NCBI RefSeq assembly: GCF_030445035.2
Contig: NC_080694.1
Span: forward strand, 69,083,147-69,147,146
DNA length: 64,000 bases
Reading direction: 5' to 3'
DNA from: Dasypus novemcinctus
Taxonomy: Eukaryota; Chordata; Mammalia; Cingulata; Dasypodidae
Shown: one piece after another, positions 10,780 to 21,682 of the stretch
How the letters are laid out: each line of letters starts with the position of its first letter
Numbering within the stretch: the stretch's first letter is position 1
The notes under the pieces: generated by a model
The model's database searches: none
Told to the model about the DNA's origin: nothing
The model's input: the letters and a program-made list of their open reading frames with translations, nothing else
Program-made: the position numbers and the translations under genes

Positions 10780-10830
10780 GGCCGGATCCCCGGGTCTGGC
10801 GGAACCTGAGTCCGGGCGGGGCGGGGCGGG

Positions 10831-10985
10831 CTCTATATGGGCCGCGGGGTCGGCGATTGGCTTCTCCGTAACCCGGCCCGTAAAGGGAGGCAGCCCTGGG
10901 CCCGCGTCACGAGAGTCGGGGCAGAAGGACCTGATTCAGGTTGGGAGAAGAAGTGAAACTGCGGGGACCGGGACCCCCAGCACAG
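10831..10985 (-). promoter_or_regulatory. MHC class I promoter
   Basis: Upstream of the ATG, read on the minus strand toward the gene: a G/C-rich segment in the enhancer A position (about 10,979-10,963), an ISRE-like GCAGTTTCACTTCT (10,962-10,949), a CRE-like CGTGACGC (10,911-10,904) as in the X2/site alpha element, CCAATCG (10,860-10,854) as the Y box, and a TATA-like CATATAGAG (about 10,839-10,831). The order is that of the class I SXY promoter bound by RFX, CREB/ATF, NF-Y and NLRC5. The enhancer A copy lacks a clean GGGGATTCCCC, so NF-kB response may be weak. Interferon response should be kept. Confidence 0.8.
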
Positions 10986-11894
10986 CCTCCCCGCCCCACA
11001 CGCCAGCCTCGGGGGGACCCTGAGAGCCGAGACCGGGTCCTGGACTGGCCCGACCCCTCCCCTGCACCGAGCACTCTGTCACCCTGTCAGTGAGGGCTGG
11101 TGCTGACTTCACAGCTTACAAGTTAGTGAGGACCCCGAGGGGATGTGGGTGACCTCTACTGGTACCGAACTTACTAGAAATTAAAACAGAATATAAAATA
11201 TAGATTCCTGCAGATGAATATTAATACCAAAACTCACTACACGTTGATAACTAATTCAAAAATTTTAAAGACGTAATAATAAGAGTGGATAAATTTGCTA
11301 TTTGGTAAATCTTTCTCAGTCTCAATAGAGCACCCCTGGACTTTCATTTCACATTTAGTCTGTTATTTGGGGTTGAACCAAAATTCAGCTTTGTATGTAG
11401 ATGTTGGAAATGAGTATTTTTAATAACCTTTTTAGGTGAGCATTGACATTCATCTTCCATACTACACTGAAAGCACATGAGTGTAGTTTCTAAAGGTGAG
11501 TTGCAGTCAGTCTGAAATCTAAATGTTGAATATTTCATCTTGTGACATGGAAATCCTCAGGTCTGTCTTTGCACATTAAATGGATTTTGTACTAATGCAT
11601 AAAGATTTTAATAGCACATTGGCCCACTGAGTTATGTAGAACTTCCAGTGTTGACACATTTCTTTACATATTTCCAAAAGTCATACTTCTAAAATGAACA
11701 CAAATCCCACTGGAAAATGTGTGTATTGGAAAGCTGTGAAGCTTAGGGTGACGGATACCAGTTTTCCAAAATTGTAATTTTCTCTTGAGATCTTACATTT
11801 TATCATTGGATCAAGCCACAGGGATAAAATATTTCAAATTTTATTTCTGATAGAGGATTTCTGCACAGCATGCATAAAGAACCCTTAAAACTCA
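10986..11894. other. Upstream flank of the class I gene; no gene seen
   Basis: The sequence changes from GC-rich to AT-rich within about 150 bp. I found no coding exon and no repeat I can name. Confidence 0.45.
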
Positions 11895-11955
11895 ACAGTC
11901 CTCCCATGTGGTAGGCGAGAGATCAGTTACTTGAGCCACATCTGCTTCCTCTAAG
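11895..11955 (-). mobile_element. SINE head fragment
   Basis: The reverse complement reads GAGGAAGCAGATGTGGCTCAAG followed by a B-box-like CTACCACATGGGAGG, the 5' end of the older DAS-related SINE. It is truncated after about 60 bp. Confidence 0.65.
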
Positions 11956-12187
11956 AAGTTCTTTAAATTATCTCAGCACCCATCTCAAGTACCCCATGGT
12001 ATTCCCATAGGGACTCACACAGCCAGTGCTGTATGTGCAAAGGGCTGTGATTCAGCCAAGACACTGAAGCAATTTCATCTTTGCCACCAGAAAGCCTGGG
12101 TCCAAGGTTAGTTTCCATCATTTTGGTTTCTGTTTTTGTTTGACTCCATCTATACAAAATGTAAACACAAATGAATTAGATGGAAAC

Positions 12188-12480
12188 CGAGGGAAATGAT
12201 GTGGCTCAAGTGATTGGGCTTCCGTCTACCATATGGGAGGATGCGGTTCGGTCCCTGGGAACTCCTGGTCAAGGTGGGCCCATGTGGTAAACCAGGTGAG
12301 CCACGCAGGAAGATGATGATGCGACAAAAGAGAGACGAAGCGGAGAGACAAGGCGAGACATAGCAGACCAGGAACTGAGGTGGCACAGGTGAATCCTGGA
12401 GGAGAAAACCAAGAAGAGAAGACAAAAAGAGAAATGGATACAGAAGGTTACACAGCGAGTGACCACAGACAGCAAAACAG
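12188..12480 (+). mobile_element. Older DAS-related SINE
   Basis: Head ATGATGTGGCTCAAGTGATTGG, B-box region CTACCATATGGGAGGATGCGG, then CAAAAGAGAGACGAAGCGGAG and ACAGACAGCAAAACAG. It is the variant with GTGGCTCAAG in the A-box position, more diverged than the copy at 4.2 kb. Confidence 0.7.
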
Positions 12481-12486
12481 CAGGAG

Positions 12487-12597
12487 CAGGGAAGCGGACT
12501 CAGCCTAATGGATAGGGCGTCCGCCTACCACATGGAAGGTCAGTGGGTCAAACCCCGGCCCTCCCTGACCCATGTGGAACGGGCCCATGTACAGTGG
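12487..12597 (+). mobile_element. Truncated DAS-SINE head
   Basis: GGGAAGCGGACTCAGCC, ATAGGGCGTCCGCCTACCAC and GGTCAAACCCCGGCC give the tRNA head and about 40 bp of body. The rest is missing. Confidence 0.75.
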
Positions 12598-12611
12598 AAT
12601 TCATCAATAAT

Positions 12612-12705
12612 ATCAAATTGCTACAAGGAGGCACCAGGAACTGAACCCGGGACTTCCCATATGGGAGGGAAGTGCCCAATGGCTTGAGCCACCTCTGCTC
12701 CCCAT
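12612..12705 (-). mobile_element. Short SINE, antisense
   Basis: The reverse complement starts GGGGAGCAGAGGTGGCTCAAG and continues to GGGTTCAGTTCCTGGTGCCTC, a tRNA-like head with A and B boxes and a short tail. It lies back to back with the preceding fragment. Confidence 0.65.
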
Positions 12706-13120
12706 TTGGTGGCTTTAAACAACAGAAATTTATGTTCTCACAATTCTGGAGGCCAGAAATCCAAAATCATTGTTCCTGACTGGAACAGGTGTGGGCTAGG
12801 TGTGGCTCCTTCTGGAGGCTCGGGCAGAGAGAACCTGTGTCTTACCTCTTCCAGTTCTGGTGGCTGCCAGCTCTTCTGTGCTTTTGGCTGCATGACTTTA
12901 ACCTCAAGTACAACATCATCAGATCTCTGCTCCATCTTCTCATCACCTACTCCTCTGGGTGTAGTAAAATCTCCCACTTCCCTGTTATAGATCCATGTGG
13001 TCACTCCTAGGGCCCATGGGGATAATCCTGACTAATCCCCCATCTCTAGATCAATTACATAAGCAAAGGCCCCCTTTGCCATATAAGGTAATATTCACAG
13101 TTTCCAGGGATTAGGATGTA
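12706..13120 (-). mobile_element. MLT1-like (MaLR) LTR relic
   Basis: Plus-strand text such as CTTTAAACAACAGAAATTTAT, TTCTGGAGGCCAGAAATCC and GGGATTAGGATGTAGA matches the reverse complement of MLT1-type LTRs as I know them. Diverged and without internal sequence. Confidence 0.7.
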
Positions 13121-13129
13121 GAGGTCATT

Positions 13130-15415
13130 GGTGGGCTGGGAGGTGTTTTTCAGTCTGTCACGAGTGGTGACACCTGCACTGGCAAGGACATGGAGCCCAG
13201 GAACCCACACTCCCTGCTGGTAGGAAGGCCAAAGGGTGCAGCCACCATGGAAGGCATTTGGCAGGTTCTGAAAAGCTAAGCATGGACTTAACGTACAACC
13301 CAGCAATGCCACTCCCAGGTATTTGCTCATCTAATTTAAAAACTTATATTTAGGTAAAAACCTGTAGAAATGTTCAAAGCAGCTTAATTAATATTTCCCC
13401 CAAACTTGAATCAACCATCTTGTCTTTCTACATGAGTGGATAAAACAGTGGGTGGTTGGGAAACCGGTATTGTTCAGTGCTTCAAGCACCTGCTTCCCAT
13501 GTATGAGGTTCTGGGTTCAATTTTTTTCAGTAACTCAAAAAAAAATGGGTGGTAATCCATCGATCCATAGTACACAATACTACTCAGCCATCAGAAGGAA
13601 TGAGCTGTTAATTCACGCAACAAGAAGGATGATTCCCAAATGCATGTTGCTAGTGAAGTAAGACACTCTGGGAAGGCTCCACGTTGTCTGGTTCCATCTG
13701 CATGAAATTCTGGAAAGGAAAGACTAGATACCGAAAGCAGATCCCTGGTTGCCTTGACCTTGGGGAAGGGGAAAGGTTTTCAGGTGAAACACAAGGCATT
13801 TTAGGGCCCTGACCCTACTCCATAAGGTACTGTAGAGTAGATATATGACACTGTCATGTGTCTAAACCCATAAACCTTACAGCACAAAGGGTAAATCTTA
13901 AGTGCTCAAACTTTAAAAAACCTTCCCAGCAGGCGTGGAGTCCCAGGATGGCTGCAGACTGTGGCAGAAGGATCCAGCTGTACTACAGGTGCAGGGCAGG
14001 ACCTCACTGAAGGAGGGGGAGGAGCTGCTGGACTGAGGACCTTTGGAGCTGGCTGGAAATTGCAAGAGTGAAGACAAAAGGAGCTGTGCAAAAGCACTGA
14101 CTGTAGTTGGCAAAGTTCTTTCTCATGAGGTAGGGGCTAACAATCGTGAAATCACTGTCCATGTGTATGAGGACTGAACAATAAGTAAATATTAAAATAT
14201 CATAGGTGGAGAGAGCCAAATTTCTGGGAGGTTACAGATTTGCAAAGGGGAAAGCCAGATTGAAATATACGATATGGGATTAGAGTTGAAGACATGGAAT
14301 GCCTCATGTTTAGCTTAATGTGGTTTAGCATAAATATTGATATGTGTGTATGTATATGTATTATAGATGTGTAACACATACATTGATATACACACTTATT
14401 TTCTAATTGTCTCTACTGAGAAGGCCTAGAAGCCCCCATAGCAATGAGTAAACCCAGTGCCTAGACCTCAATTTCTAATACCATTATCTCAAAACTGAAC
14501 CAAGCCTTTTTTGCAACTTTCCTTGCAGAAAAGGCTGAATCTAGGACAGGGGTAGGATATACATGAGATGATTCTGGAGTGTGAGAAAGTGAGTATTGCC
14601 CAATACATAAAACCATGGGGCCATGTCGGAAGGACTCATCAGCCAACAGAAGGACTCTCTATGACAAAAACTGGAACAATTTGAGCAACAAAATAAATAG
14701 CACAGAATTGGATTATAGCCAAAAGTACAAAATTAATATCCACAAATCTTTAAATGACTGGATAAATAATTAAAGATGGCAAGAATAGAAAAATCGCTCA
14801 AAAACAAGAATTCCCAATGATTTAGGTAGATGCTTCCTCCTCACTGAGTTGAGCATGTCTCCCCACCCCTTAAATGTGGACTGCACAGAAGATGTCCTTC
14901 CAAAGAGGACAAGGGAAGGGGGATGTGAAGGTTGGAGGATCCTGGGAAACTCTGCCTTAGCCAGGGAACCAGCTCACATCACCAGTGATGACTCAGGGTC
15001 ACGCCGCAACCTCTTCTTATGATATTGAGATACGGCATCTCTGTGACCTTTTCCCTAAAAACTGACAGCCTCGGTCTAACCATGAGAAAAACATCAATCT
15101 AACTTGAATTGAGAGGAAATCTACCCATCCTGACCAAGACTCCTCAAAACTGTCAATGTCATCAAAAACAGGAAAGTCTGAGAAACTGCCACAGCACGGG
15201 ACAGAGAGATGGCATAGGGAAAGCTAATGAAATCCACACGAATTTCAGGTTAGTTACTAATAATGCATCAGTACTGCCTCATTAGCAGGAGCAAAGTGCC
15301 AGGAATGTAAGATGAAAACAATGTGGGAAGCAGGGCTGTCTGTGAGCTCTCTGAACACATTCACCATTTTTCTGTAAATATAAAACTATTCTAAGATTAA
15401 AGTTTATTAGAAAAA
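13130..15415 (+). mobile_element. Ancient L1M 3' end (ORF2 C-terminus and 3' UTR)
   Basis: From 13,130 the sequence follows the last part of L1 ORF2 (GGCAAGGACATGGAGC, CAGCAATGCCACTCCCAGG, ACTACTCAGCCATC, GATTCCCAAATGC). It then continues into a long old-type 3' UTR (CAGCAGGCGTGGAGTCCC; GTCATCAAAAACAGGAAAGT) that ends in an A-run at about 15,410. It is multiply substituted and non-coding now. A small SINE interrupts it at 13.46 kb. Confidence 0.7.
13457..13545 (+). mobile_element. Short tRNA-derived SINE with 8-bp target duplication
   Basis: A ~80-bp tRNA-like unit (TGTTCAGTGCTTCAAGC, CTTCCCATGTATGAGG, B box GGGTTCAATTTTT) with an A-run tail. TGGGTGGT flanks it at 13,449-13,456 and 13,546-13,553. 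It resembles the simple, body-less DAS type. Confidence 0.75.
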
Positions 15416-15699
15416 AAAACAGCCCTCTGAAAAGCAATAGGGAGAAAATGAAAAAAACCTACTTTTCGGGTTTCCCAGGTACAGCCTTCAAGTGGGCTGG
15501 GTGGGGGCTCTGGGAAGAGATGGAAACCTCAAGGAGGCACAAGGGCTGCTGAGCGCCCCTCCTCTCCCACTCCCTGCTCCACCCGGAGTCTGACACCAGT
15601 GGGTTCCAGGGATGCTCAGAAGAGAAGTTCACCCCCTTTCCCATCAGAGCTGAATCCCAGGTCCCCCAGCTCTGCCCCACTCAAGCCCGACCCCTCCTC

Positions 15700-16165
15700 A
15701 CGTCAGAATCCTAGAAAGCGCAGTGGCGCCCCCGCGTGGCCACCGGGCGGAGGACAGAGACCCGCGCCCCCCTTTGCTCTCAGGGGAGCCCTCCCCGGGG
15801 TCGTCTTCAGCTCCTGATCAGCTGAGCTGGTGCGACCCGGGCTGGGTGCGGGGAGGCGGCCTCGCAGCTGGAGGCCCCGGAGATGCGGGTCCTGGAGGGC
15901 GGAGGGCAGGACGCGGCCTGGGGGCTGGAGACCCTCGTGGACGGCGGGGAGGTGGGCGATAGGACCCGCCCAGGCTCTGCCCACGCACCCCACGAACCCG
16001 AGGGCTGACCCTTCCGCCTCCCCAGACCCCGGGACCAGGCACCTGCCCACCATCCCCACACCAAGGTGGACCTTCCCCAGGCTGAGCGCAGGAGCCGGGC
16101 GTCCCGGGTCATTTCTCCTTCGGGGGCCTTAGCTGTCCAGGTCCCCTCGGCCTCGCCCCCGCCAG
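15700..16165. promoter_or_regulatory. CpG-rich island, possible unassigned exon
   Basis: About 460 bp of strongly GC- and CpG-rich sequence in an AT-rich surrounding. On the plus strand one frame (about 15,847-15,958) reads EAASQLEAPEMRVL then GLETLVDGGEV and is followed by a GT-containing donor-like GGGGAGGTGGGC. I do not recognise the protein. It may be the 5' end of an unrecognised gene, a dead promoter or a GC-rich relic. There is no repeat family I can name in it. Confidence 0.45.
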
Positions 16166-16559
16166 CTCCTTGGGTCAAAACCGTATTTGAAATTTTCAAT
16201 CATTTGTTGACAAGACTGTCCTTCCCCACTGGATTAGGGGAAGCCGTTTTCATGAGCACGTGCACGTGTGGTTCTATTTATACTCTTTATTATGTTCATT
16301 GACCTACCGCTGCCCTGAGGCTGCTACTGGAGCTCATAGTCAGTTTTCAGATCTCCTCCGTGGACCCTCCACATTTCTTCTTCTTAAAAACGTTTTAAGG
16401 CATTTAACTAATCTATTTCATCTGTGTATTTTTCTGAACACCAGAGGAACAACTGAGTTAGAAGCTGGAATCTGATGAGATAAAGGTGCCTGCACAGAAC
16501 TTTCTAGGGGTAATGCTTCCATAACTGGTTGAGCAGCCCGCTGCTGTTATTTCATTTTG

Positions 16560-17480
16560 TTTTGAATTTGAAAAAAGCATTTTAAAAAACTTTTTGGCTA
16601 TTCAAAGTCCTTTGTGTTTCCATACAAATTTTACTATCAGCTTGTCAATTTCTTTTAAAAACCTGCCATGATTTTTATTGGAATTCTATTTAAACAATAA
16701 CCCAATTTCGGGAGAACTAATACCTTAATAATGAATATTCCGATCCTTGACGTGGTATTTCTCCACATTTATTTAGGTTTTTGTTACTTTCCCTCAGCAG
16801 CACTTGTAGATTTCAATATAGAGCTCTTGCACACATTCTTTACATTGATACCTCCTTTATAATTGCAATGCTATTATAAGTTGAATTTCTAATTTTGGTT
16901 TCCCTAATTTTACAATGTGTATAGAAATAAAAATCACTTTTGTATATCATCCTTGAACCCTGCAATCTTGCTATACTCACTAGTCTAGGAACATTTTTAC
17001 TGTAGGATTTGCTATGTACACAATCCTGTCACCTGCAAAGGAGATACATTCTCTTCTGTTTTATGAACTGTATGTCTGTTCTTTCCTTTGCTTGACAGTA
17101 TATTGTATAATAATAGTGGCAAGATTGCAAATCCCTTCCCTGTTCTTGATCTTAGAATGTATTTAGTCTTTCATCATAAAATATGCTGATATCTGTAGAT
17201 TTTTCATATGTGCCCTTTCTCACCTTGCAGAAGTTGCCTTCTATTCCTAGTTTATTGAGAAATTTTATTATCAAAGGATGTTGGGCTTTTAAATGCTTTT
17301 TCTAGATGGCGTTGATCTTATTGTTATTCTACTTTATTCTGTTAAATAATAAATTAGATTAATTTTCATATATTCATCCCAACTTGCATCAAGGATAAAT
17401 CTTTCTTGGTCATGATGTATTATCATTTTTAAATTATTTTGGATTCAATTTGCTGGTCATTTGAAAAGGGTTCCTGAGAG
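16560..17480 (-). mobile_element. Ancient L1M ORF2 relic, antisense
   Basis: Plus-strand text matches the complement of L1 ORF2 (AGCTTGTCAATTTCTTTTAAA, TATTGGAATTCTATTT-like, ATTCCTAGTTTATTGAGAAATTTTA, TCTTGGTCATGATGTATTATC). It is heavily decayed with no long open frame. Confidence 0.65.
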
Positions 17481-17489
17481 ACATTGGTA

Positions 17490-17940
17490 TAACGTTTTTG
17501 TATTACTAAGCGTTCTCCAAGGAAACAGATATTTGTAAAGTTGTCTTATGTGACTCTAGGGATGGGCAAGTCCAAATTCCAAATTCAGAAGGGCAGGCTG
17601 CAAGCTGGGAACTCCAATGACGGTTTTCCATGAATTCCCCAGGAGAAGCTGGCTGAAGTGGAGATGGAAATTCTCTCTTTTACTGCTGAAACCATCACTT
17701 CTCCTTTTAAGGCCTTCAACTGGTTTGATGAGACATCTCTCATTGTTGAAGACAATCTCCTCAGTTTATTGTAGATGTCATCAGCCGTAGATGCCATCAA
17801 CGAATTGATGACTTAAATCCACGAAATGTCCTCACAGTAACAATCAGGCCAGTGCTTGCTTGACCAAACAAGTGGACACAACTGCCTGGCTCGGTTGACC
17901 CGTGAACTTAACCACCAGTTTTCTTTTGATGCCTTTCTCT
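17490..17940. mobile_element. Unassigned LTR-like interspersed repeat
   Basis: Words such as CTCCAAGGAAACAGATATTTG, CAGGCTGCAAGCTGGGAACTC and CAATCAGGCCAGTGCTTGCTTG look like a common interspersed repeat, probably an antisense LTR of the MaLR group. The family is inferred from wording only. Confidence 0.45.
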
Positions 17941-18459
17941 GCCCCACCCCCCTAAGGCCTGTCACCCCACTCTCACTCCAGCCTCTTCCCAAGGCCCTGG
18001 CCTGATTCCACCCAAGACAGGACTGGCAGGGTGAGGGGGTTATTATTTATTTTTACCCTATCTCATTCCAGAGGGAGTCTAAGTAAGAACAACAGCAAAA
18101 ACCACACAGAAGTAGATTTTCAAAATTAAATCAGGGGCTTAATTGTGCTGAAGTGAAAATAAAGGCAGAAAAGCACAAAGTGAAACCAGGAATATATTTA
18201 CCGCCCTTGTATGGCCTTAAGCTTCCACCCTCTTAGTCCAGGGGGTCCCTGAAATGGGTTCTGAGTTTCCTGGGAGCCAATTCAAAGAGGAGAGTTAGTG
18301 ACAGGACCCAAAGCATACATGTTAGACAGTTTTCACAAGAAACCTGGTAAAGCCTTACTGACACTGGAGAGAGGGTTCTTTCCTGGAGGTCACCAAGAGA
18401 ACCTCATGGTTGTACTGAAATGTCTCCTCAATGTTATCCCTTCCACAGGTACAACAGTA
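17941..18459. other. No recognised feature
   Basis: Mixed sequence before the transposon end at 18,460. No exon or repeat is recognised. Confidence 0.45.
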
Positions 18460-19002
18460 CAGGCCTACCTCAGAGAAGAGGTGGGTTCAATTCCAGACCA
18501 CAGCTCTAAAGCAAATGTCGCAATAAAATGAGTCACCTGAACTTTTTGTTTTTGACTGCATATGAAACTTATGCTTACCCTATACTGTAGTTTATTAAGG
18601 GTAAAATAAATAGCTCTATGTCTAAAAAACAATGTTCATACCTTAATTTAAAATGCTTTATTGCTAAAAAATACTAACCCTCCCCTGAGCCTTCAGTGAG
18701 TCATAATCTTTTGCAGCTGGGGGGGTCTTGCCTTGATGTTGACAGCTGCTGACTGATAGGTGGTGGCTGCTGAAGGGTGAGGTGACTGTGGTGATTTCTT
18801 AAAATAAGGAAGTTGGCCGCATCAATTGACTCTTCCATTCACTAAATGTATCTCTGTAGCATGTGATGCTGTTTGATAGCACTTTACACAGAGTAGAACT
18901 TCTTTCAAAGTTGGACTAATTTTCTCATACTTGCCACTGCTTTGTCTACTAAGTCTGTGTAATATTCTAAATCTTTTGTGTCATTTCAATAATGTTTGCA
19001 GC
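18460..19002 (+). mobile_element. Tigger1-like DNA transposon end
   Basis: It starts with CAGGCCTACCTC directly after a TA dinucleotide, as expected for a Tc1/mariner-Tigger terminal inverted repeat. It continues through AATTCCAGACCACAG, AATAAAATGAGTCACCTGA, ACTATAGT-type text and GATGTTGACAGCTGCTGACTG, all typical of Tigger1. It is cut off near 19,003, where the older antisense L1 begins. No transposase frame survives. Confidence 0.75.
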
Positions 19003-19003
19003 A

Positions 19004-19592
19004 TCTTTTAAAAATTTATTAACAATTTTATTTCAAATTCACAAAATAAAAGAACAGAAAAAGGCAGCTCAACAAATCACAGAAAAATAATTCCTAAAAA
19101 GTTCTTTTTCAGGCACTTTATCTCACCTAATTACGACGACTCACTCAGGTGTTCTTCTAGTGTTCAGACAGACACACAGATGAACACAGATTAGTTAAGT
19201 GACATAGTTAAGGTCTCCTTATTATTAAAAAAAAGAATAAAAGTATTTAATCATAGGCATATCTCACAAAACCAAACCCATATTCCTTTTTTTTTACCTT
19301 TAATAGAATTAATAATGGTACCAACTTTGGTTTTGTTCCAAAACATTACAATATTGTTAACTATAGCCCATAAATTACATTAGTTATATTTTCCCATTAA
19401 CACCCTGTTCTATAGCATTCCTGTATTTATATTATTAACTACAATCCTCATCTACTTCCAAAATCATTGTTATAAATTCCCAATATTGTCTTCTATCTGT
19501 CCTCCAATTAACATGAATCTTCCTAGACTACTAGTTTCAGCCACAAATGCATCCATAAATCAACAGTGTAACATTCACTATAATATGTTACC
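19004..19592 (-). mobile_element. Older L1, 3'-UTR part (antisense), split by the younger L1
   Basis: Plus-strand text begins with a T-rich L1 3' end (AAATTTATTAACAATTTTATTT) and contains CATTACAATATTGTTAACTATAG and CTATAGCATTCCTGTA. It breaks at 19,592, and its continuation resumes at 29,341 after the younger element and one copy of the target duplication. Confidence 0.65.
19582..19592 (+). repeat. Target site duplication, left copy
   Basis: AATATGTTACC. The identical 11 bp is at 29,330-29,340 after the poly(A) tail of the intervening L1. Confidence 0.9.
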
Positions 19593-21682
19593 GTCGGAGT
19601 TGGGGCAAGATGGTGGCTGAGTGAGCTTGCCTGGTAATGTCTCTGCAGGGGGAGGCTGGGCAGCGTTGAAGGCTCTTTGGGACCGCGCTGTTTTGGGGAT
19701 TTTTGCTGGTTGGAAGGTGTCTGGACGTCAATTTGGTGGGAAGGTAACAGAGAGGATACATCTATAATATATAAACGGAGGTCCCAGCTGGGCGCGGAAA
19801 GTTCCCTCCTTGGGTGGGTGGAGCCGTGGTATCGGGCGCTGCTGCAGCTTGGGGAGCCGCCCGGCCAGGGTTTTTTTTTTTCCTTTTTTTGGAGGCTCTG
19901 CGGTGCTGAGGAATTCGCGGGTACTGGGCTGGCTGGTGAGGGGTTGATGGGACAGGACTCCTTTGCAGATCGATTTGGGGAGACAGACGGTGTTTTGTTG
20001 TGAAGCGGGGGACGTTTTGGTTGATGACAGGGGTGGTAGTGCTTCCGCCTGGAGCCCCATTCCCACAGGTCCGGCTGCCGATCTGCAACGGAATTGGATT
20101 TTTGGCAATAAGGGGACACAATTGGGAGATTGTTGTAGGGTGCAGTGAGGGAGGGGGACACGTCTGGAAGCCGATTGGGGAATATTTTGCGAAGTTTGGG
20201 ACTTCCGGTCTTGGAGTCTGTTTTCGGCGTTTCCAGCTGAAGCCCAGCCCACCCGGCGGGTTTGGGATCTGGGTCATTGAACTGGCCGTGGTGTAGAGGC
20301 GCCCTCAAGTGGCCATTGCGTGGGAGCACAGGGTGGGAGCTGTCCAAAGGCTGAAACCCTGAGGAGTAGGTGAATTTCAGGGTTCAGACATTAAATATAG
20401 AGTTTGCGGATCTGGCTTCCCCCACGGGGCTGGCACCCAGCTACGGGGATCCCTGAGGGCTGTGTTGCACTGCGGGGCTCCTAAGCTTCCTGTTGACCAG
20501 ATTTGAGGTTGCCAGGTCTGGGTCCCCTGGACTCTGGTGGTCCACACCCCAGACTCACACCTCTTGAGTCTTCAGTGTCTCAGACATTCCACCCCTGAAT
20601 CCATTACGCCCTGGGGTCTACCTGGGGTCCTTGAGTGCCCTGGACCTTAACGTTTGCATTTTATCTTTATTGGTTCATATTGTTTTGTTTTTATTTTCAT
20701 TTTATCTTATTTTTTACTCTATTTGACGCCCTGATTGCTAATATTGCATTATCCCCTAGTCTTTTCTCCTAGCGTGTCTCCCAAAGTCCTTTTTTTATAC
20801 AGTTATTTAGGGGTTTTTTCATTGTTGTTTTAGATAGTGTTGCAATTGTGGCTCGTGTATACCTGTATTTCTCTTCCCCCTACCTGTTCCCCACAGTTTG
20901 CCCACCCTCTTTTTCTTTCTTCCTTTCTTCTCATCTTTCTTTTTTTCTTTATTATTATTAGTTTTTCTTTTTCGGTTTTCTCTCTCCCTCTTGTCCCTCA
21001 TTTTCCACTTATTTTATTTTAATTCAAGTATACAATAGGTGCTACAGGGAACACCTCACTTTTGCTGAATTTTCCCATCCTCCACTGCCTCATTTCTGTG
21101 TGAACTGATTTAGGCTACCTACACTATCCCCCTTCCCCTGCATCTGGATATCCGCTATCATCTACTGTCTCTCCTATATTCCACCCCCCACCTCCCGTTC
21201 TTTGATCCACAAAGTGTCTAACTCTTAATTTCTAATACCTTTGTTTTGTTTTCTGTCTGGTATCCACTCTTGAAACTATTACCTTTCTTTTCTTTTTCCC
21301 TCTCTCATGAAAACAATAGCTTTGTAGCTCATACCATATTCCTCCCATATTCAGTCATCTACCTCATAATAGGTACTCTACCTACAGCTATAACTCTACA
21401 CAATCTACATGAATCTAACCTCCATCCTCCCAGATCTCATATTCTTGCTTTGTTAACGTATATCACCAATACTATTCTACACTTTTTCCTTGCTTACACA
21501 ATTGCCTTTCCCTGGCACTAATACTTTCCTTTAAAGTGAACTTAACCAGCAACAAGAAATTAGAATAAGAAGAACAAAGTGACAAAAAGAAGATATAACA
21601 CTTATGCAAAAATAACAGCTAATTAATCTCCAAGACTAGACAAAGAAGCTAAGGAACTGATTAAACCCGTCAAGATAAAAGG
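19593..21682 (+). promoter_or_regulatory. L1 5' UTR
   Basis: A 2.09-kb leader. The first 700 bp are GC-rich and carry the internal promoter in L1 elements generally. The later part is T-rich (20,640-21,000), then pyrimidine-rich before ORF1. Antisense open frames (up to 274 codons, 20,347-19,523) run through the GC-rich part but have no ATG start. Confidence 0.8.
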
